NCBI GenBank assembly: GCA_038522635.1
Contig: JBCBJZ010000153.1
Coordinates: forward strand, 1-8,477
Direction of reading: 5' to 3'
Length of the DNA stretch: 8,477 bases
Origin: JBCBJZ01 sp038522635
GTDB taxonomy: Bacteria > Pseudomonadota > Alphaproteobacteria > Rhizobiales > Hyphomicrobiaceae
Position numbers and translations under genes: made by a program. Within the stretch, counting starts at the first letter, position 1. Every line of letters begins with the position of its first letter. The notes under the pieces were generated by a model, which ran no database searches, was not told where the DNA came from, and worked only from the letters and a program-made list of their open reading frames with translations. Of this stretch, positions 6,641-8,477 are shown in pieces.

Positions 6641-6711
6641 GCCCCCTCGCCGTGGGGCTGCGCGCAACTCCTGCAAGGCAACGCGCGCCAAATCGTCTAT
6701 CGTGGAGTTGC
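6641..6711 (+). other. Inverted repeats in the transglutaminase-Anbu gap
   Basis: GCCCC (6641-6645) pairs with GGGGC (6654-6658) nine bases after the transglutaminase stop. GCAACTCC (6664-6671) pairs perfectly with GGAGTTGC (6704-6711) across 32 bases. No U-tract follows either. This is the longest gap within the four-gene group. The structures could lower or separate Anbu expression, but a chance origin in GC-rich DNA is quite possible. Confidence 0.3.
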
Positions 6712-6785
6712 ATCGAAGCTGCAAATCCTGTCGCGCGTTTTACACCCGCTGTAGAAGCATGCGCCGCCAAACCGACCGGACCACC

Positions 6786-7661
6786 ATGACCTACTGCATC
6801 GGTCTAAAACTTGAAGCGGGTCTGATCCTGCTGTCAGACACCCGCACCAATGCGGGCCTCGATAACATCGCGCGTTTTCGCAAGATGCTGACATGGCACG
6901 TGGAGGGCGAGCGCGCGCTGGCGATCGTGACCTCCGGCAATCTGTCGATCACGCAGGGTGTGGTGACGCGCTTGCAGGATGCGATCGCGCGCGACAAGGC
7001 GCGTGGGGAAGCGGGCAATGGGGTGCACGGTGGGGCGCAAGGTGGGGCGCACGGGCGGGCGTCTGAGAGCGGCGGGTCCGATGAGCCGATCGAGACGCTG
7101 CTCAACGCGCCCAGCATGTTTCGCGCAGCCCAACTCGTTGGCGACACGATGCGTGAAGTGCAGGACCGTCATCGTAAGGCGCTGCAGGAACAGGGCGCGG
7201 AGGCTGACGCGTCAATCCTGCTTGCCGGCCAGCGCAAGGGCGGGCGTCAACGGCTGTTCCTGATCTACTCGGCCGGGAATTTCATCGAAGCCACGTGGGA
7301 TACGCCGTTCTTCCAGCTTGGCGAACATAAGTACGGCAAGCCGATCCTCGATCGCGTCATCGATCCCGATACGTCCATTCCGACCGCGTTGAAGGCGGCG
7401 ATGGTGTCGATGGATTCGACGCTGCGCAGCAATCTATCGGTTGGCATGCCGCTCGACCTCGCCGTGATCGAGACCGATACGTTCCGGTTTGCGGCCGAGC
7501 GGCGGATCGAGCAGGATGATCCCGATTTCGCGAACATCAGCGCGCGCTGGTCGGTGGCGATTAAGGCGGCGTTCGAGAGCCTGCCGGAGATGGCAAGTGA
7601 AGCGGCAACGGCACCGCAGGTGCTCTCAACGCCCGAAGGACCTGATCGGCAGGGGGCTTAA
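6786..7661 (+). CDS. Anbu-type proteasome-like peptidase (COG3484) with Gly/His-rich insertion
   Basis: This 291-residue protein belongs to Anbu, the bacterial Ntn-hydrolase relative of HslV and proteasome beta subunits, which assembles into self-compartmentalised rings. After removal of Met1 the nucleophile would be Thr2 (TYCIG). D18 in SDTRTNAG and K33 in FRKM complete the expected Thr/Asp/Lys set. Strong family blocks are RLFLIYSAGNFIEATWDTPF (156-175), GEHKYGKPILDRV (179-191) and SMDSTLRSNLSVGMPLDL (208-225). The start at 6786 is fixed by this chemistry: the Thr must follow the initiator Met, although the ribosome binding site is weak. Family members are usually nearer 245 residues. The excess comes from an insertion at about 71-98, rich in Gly, Ala and His, and a loose tail after about 265. 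The insertion is partly a 12-bp tandem repeat. The substrate and any partner unfoldase are unknown. Confidence 0.93.
   Translation: MTYCIGLKLEAGLILLSDTRTNAGLDNIARFRKMLTWHVEGERALAIVTSGNLSITQGVVTRLQDAIARDKARGEAGNGVHGGAQGGAHGRASESGGSDEPIETLLNAPSMFRAAQLVGDTMREVQDRHRKALQEQGAEADASILLAGQRKGGRQRLFLIYSAGNFIEATWDTPFFQLGEHKYGKPILDRVIDPDTSIPTALKAAMVSMDSTLRSNLSVGMPLDLAVIETDTFRFAAERRIEQDDPDFANISARWSVAIKAAFESLPEMASEAATAPQVLSTPEGPDRQGA
7017..7052 (+). repeat. In-frame 12-bp tandem repeat inside the Anbu gene
   Basis: Three 12-base units lie head to tail: AATGGGGTGCAC, GGTGGGGCGCAA and GGTGGGGCGCAC. Units two and three differ at one base; unit one differs from unit three at three bases. They encode the tetrapeptides NGVH, GGAQ and GGAH. 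As the unit is a multiple of three, copy changes would lengthen or shorten the surface insertion without breaking the frame. Confidence 0.8.
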
Positions 7662-7700
7662 GCTCATCCGCCGGAGGAGCACCGCAGGCGAAAGATGAGC
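7662..7700. repeat. Dispersed inverted repeat R1, copy D (after Anbu)
   Basis: GCTCATC (7662-7668) pairs with GATGAGC (7694-7700), and CGCC (7669-7672) with GGCG (7687-7690), with AAA bulged on the right. The right arm AGGCGAAAGATGAGC (7686-7700) differs by one base from the right arm of copy C. The left twelve bases match copy B exactly. It starts immediately after the Anbu stop codon and separates Anbu from the next gene; it may act on mRNA stability there. Confidence 0.65.
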
Positions 7701-7719
7701 GTCATGATGGGCCGCGTGC

Positions 7720-7726
7720 AGAGGAG
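7720..7726 (+). promoter_or_regulatory. Ribosome binding site that questions the DUF442 gene start
   Basis: AGAGGAG is the only strong Shine-Dalgarno near this gene. It leaves two bases before ATG 7729 and eight before the in-frame GTG 7735. Normal spacing favours GTG 7735, which would remove only three codons (M-P-V before D4, the GTG replacing V3). Confidence 0.5.
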
Positions 7727-7728
7727 TG

Positions 7729-8160
7729 ATGCCGGTGGACTATTCGACTGCGATCCTTCCGCTGGATGAGCGCATGCATGTTGCGGGGCAGATCAGCGTG
7801 GCTGATGTCGCGTTGCTGGCACGGGACGGCTTCACGACCATCATCAACAACCGGCCCGATGGCGAGACGCCGGATCAGCCGCGCCACGCCGCGATCGAAG
7901 AAGCAGCGCAGGCACACGGTCTTAAGGTGGTGGCCGTGCCGGTCATTTCGGGTGGACCGCTCGACCCTGCGAGCATCGACGCGCAACGCCAGGCCATTGA
8001 GACGGCTGGCACCGGCAAAGTGCTTGCCTTTTGCCGTTCGGGCACGCGCTCGACGATCGTCTGGGCGCTTGGCCAACGCGGGCAGCGCCCCGCCGATGAG
8101 ACGATCGCGCTGGCGGCGGCCGCCGGCTATGATCTGACGCCGTACCGCGCGATGCTGTGA
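7729..8160 (+). CDS. DUF442/TIGR01244-type phosphatase or sulfurtransferase domain protein
   Basis: This protein of about 143 residues consists of one domain of the DUF442/TIGR01244 family, whose fold is that of cysteine-dependent phosphatases and which is related in sequence habit to rhodaneses. The family signature is visible: an early HVAGQIS segment (17-23), FTTIINNRPDGE (35-46) and the active-site loop FCRSGTRSTIVWAL (101-114), with C102 and R107. In other bacteria this domain can be fused to a metallo-beta-lactamase-fold persulfide dioxygenase (Blh); here it is alone. The start is uncertain. AGAGGAG lies at 7720-7726, too close to ATG 7729 but well spaced for the in-frame GTG at 7735, which would give a family-like beginning MDYSTAIL. 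A GTG at 7726 overlaps the ribosome binding site. It is co-directional with Anbu, 67 bases away across repeat copy D; a shared job is possible but not shown. Confidence 0.82.
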   Translation: MPVDYSTAILPLDERMHVAGQISVADVALLARDGFTTIINNRPDGETPDQPRHAAIEEAAQAHGLKVVAVPVISGGPLDPASIDAQRQAIETAGTGKVLAFCRSGTRSTIVWALGQRGQRPADETIALAAAAGYDLTPYRAML

Positions 8161-8178
8161 GCGGCACGCGCGTGATGC

Positions 8179-8220
8179 GTGTTTGAGCCGGTGATCCGCA
8201 CTTTGCGCCTGTTACTCTGG
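8179..8220 (+). repeat. Dispersed direct repeat R2, copy 2
   Basis: This is the partner of 83-124, identical at 36 of 42 positions by eye and in the same orientation. It lies 18 bases after the DUF442 stop codon and 28 bases before R1 copy C, so two repeat types are neighbours here. Confidence 0.65.
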
Positions 8221-8248
8221 TGCGAGCGTTGGCGCTCTCTCTCTTACC

Positions 8249-8330
8249 GCTCATCTTTCGCCTGCGGGTGCCCCCTCCCGCGAATGAGCTCCGCCGCATC
8301 AGGTGGAAACGCCTAAGGCGAAAGATGAAC
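8249..8330. repeat. Dispersed inverted repeat R1, copy C (longest copy, convergent junction)
   Basis: The outer arms GCTCATCTTTCGCCT (8249-8263) and AGGCGAAAGATGAAC (8316-8330) are complementary except for one G-T-type position. Within it, GCTCAT (8249-8254) pairs with ATGAGC (8284-8289) enclosing GCGGG/CCCGC (8264-8268, 8277-8281). CGCC and GGCG (8310-8313, 8317-8320) can form a second hairpin. Compared with copy A it carries about 22 extra bases before the right arm. It sits between two convergent genes, as does copy A. Confidence 0.7.
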
Positions 8331-8336
8331 GATAAA

Positions 8337-8380
8337 ACAAAAGCTTAGATGTCGGTTCTGCTGCAAGTTGACGCGAACCG
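8337..8380 (-). terminator. Possible terminator of the minus-strand edge gene
   Basis: On the minus strand, just after the stop codon, CGGTTC (8380-8375) pairs with GAACCG (8358-8353) across a 16-base loop. A T-rich stretch (TTTTGTTTT) follows, but about twelve bases beyond the stem, so the geometry is poor for an intrinsic terminator. Confidence 0.3.
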
Positions 8381-8383
8381 GCT

Positions 8384-8477
8384 CTAGCGTAGCGATTCCA
8401 TCAGCCGGCGCTGCAGCATCATCCGCGGCACGATCGATGAAATCAGCAGGTGCTCGTTGAGCGTATGGGCACCTTCG
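8384..8477 (-). CDS. C-terminus of a probable M20-type metallopeptidase (partial)
   Basis: Thirty residues and a TAG stop are visible on the minus strand; the gene continues beyond the right edge. The segment EGAHTLNEHLLISSIVPRM resembles the C-terminal block of M20/M25/M40 peptidases and deacylases, in which a G-A-H-x-x-N-E motif supplies a metal-binding His. The family call rests on this motif alone. The frame is closed by its own stop and is convergent with the DUF442 gene. Confidence 0.5.
   Translation of the reverse strand, partial: EGAHTLNEHLLISSIVPRMMLQRRLMESLR

Noticed and set aside
1..8477. CRISPR arrays, tRNA or rRNA genes, insertion sequences, phage or attachment sites
   Set aside because: No regularly spaced repeats, no cloverleaf or rRNA-like stretches and no transposase or integrase fragments were seen. 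The repeats present are short dispersed palindromes and one direct repeat pair.

Overview
The window reads as chromosomal DNA of an alphaproteobacterium. The base composition is GC-rich, intergenic spaces are short, and a candidate ROSE-type RNA thermometer sits in front of a small heat-shock gene. A four-gene group encodes circularly permuted ATP-grasp, alpha-E, transglutaminase and Anbu proteins, which is common in this class. The genus cannot be read from the sequence; a Caulobacterales/Hyphomonadaceae-like member is my guess only.

Layout. 1-330 is a non-coding left edge carrying one copy of a short dispersed direct repeat. 331-1194 (+) is a branched-chain aminotransferase of PLP fold type IV, followed by a strong stem-loop. 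It converges on 1363-1911 (-), a secreted arginine-rich protein of unknown function. 1912-2463 is a divergent non-coding stretch with a dispersed inverted repeat, an AT-rich hairpin, a heat-shock-type promoter and the ROSE-like leader of hsp20 (2464-2916, +), which ends in a clear intrinsic terminator at 2971-3004. After a leader with three consecutive stem-loops comes the core of the window, 3297-7661 (+): circularly permuted ATP-grasp, alpha-E, transglutaminase-like and Anbu (bacterial proteasome-like) proteins. A DUF442/TIGR01244-type phosphatase or sulfurtransferase domain protein (7729-8160, +) follows across another copy of the inverted repeat. The right edge holds the 3' end of a minus-strand gene, probably an M20-type metallopeptidase.

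How the genes fit together. The ATP-grasp, alpha-E, transglutaminase and Anbu genes lie on one strand with 88-153 bp gaps and no clear terminator between them, so they are probably a functional unit. By family knowledge this set has been predicted to make and break peptide or isopeptide bonds (ligase plus peptidases) with a self-compartmentalising protease. As far as I know its substrate is unestablished. The local oddity is that Anbu carries a Gly/His-rich insertion built partly from a 12-bp in-frame tandem repeat.

A second theme is repeats. Four intergenic spaces carry variants of an imperfect palindrome with arms resembling GCTCATCTTTCGCCT and AGGCGAAAGATGAGC. A different ~42-bp direct repeat occurs near both ends of the window. 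These look like REP-type dispersed elements of this genome.
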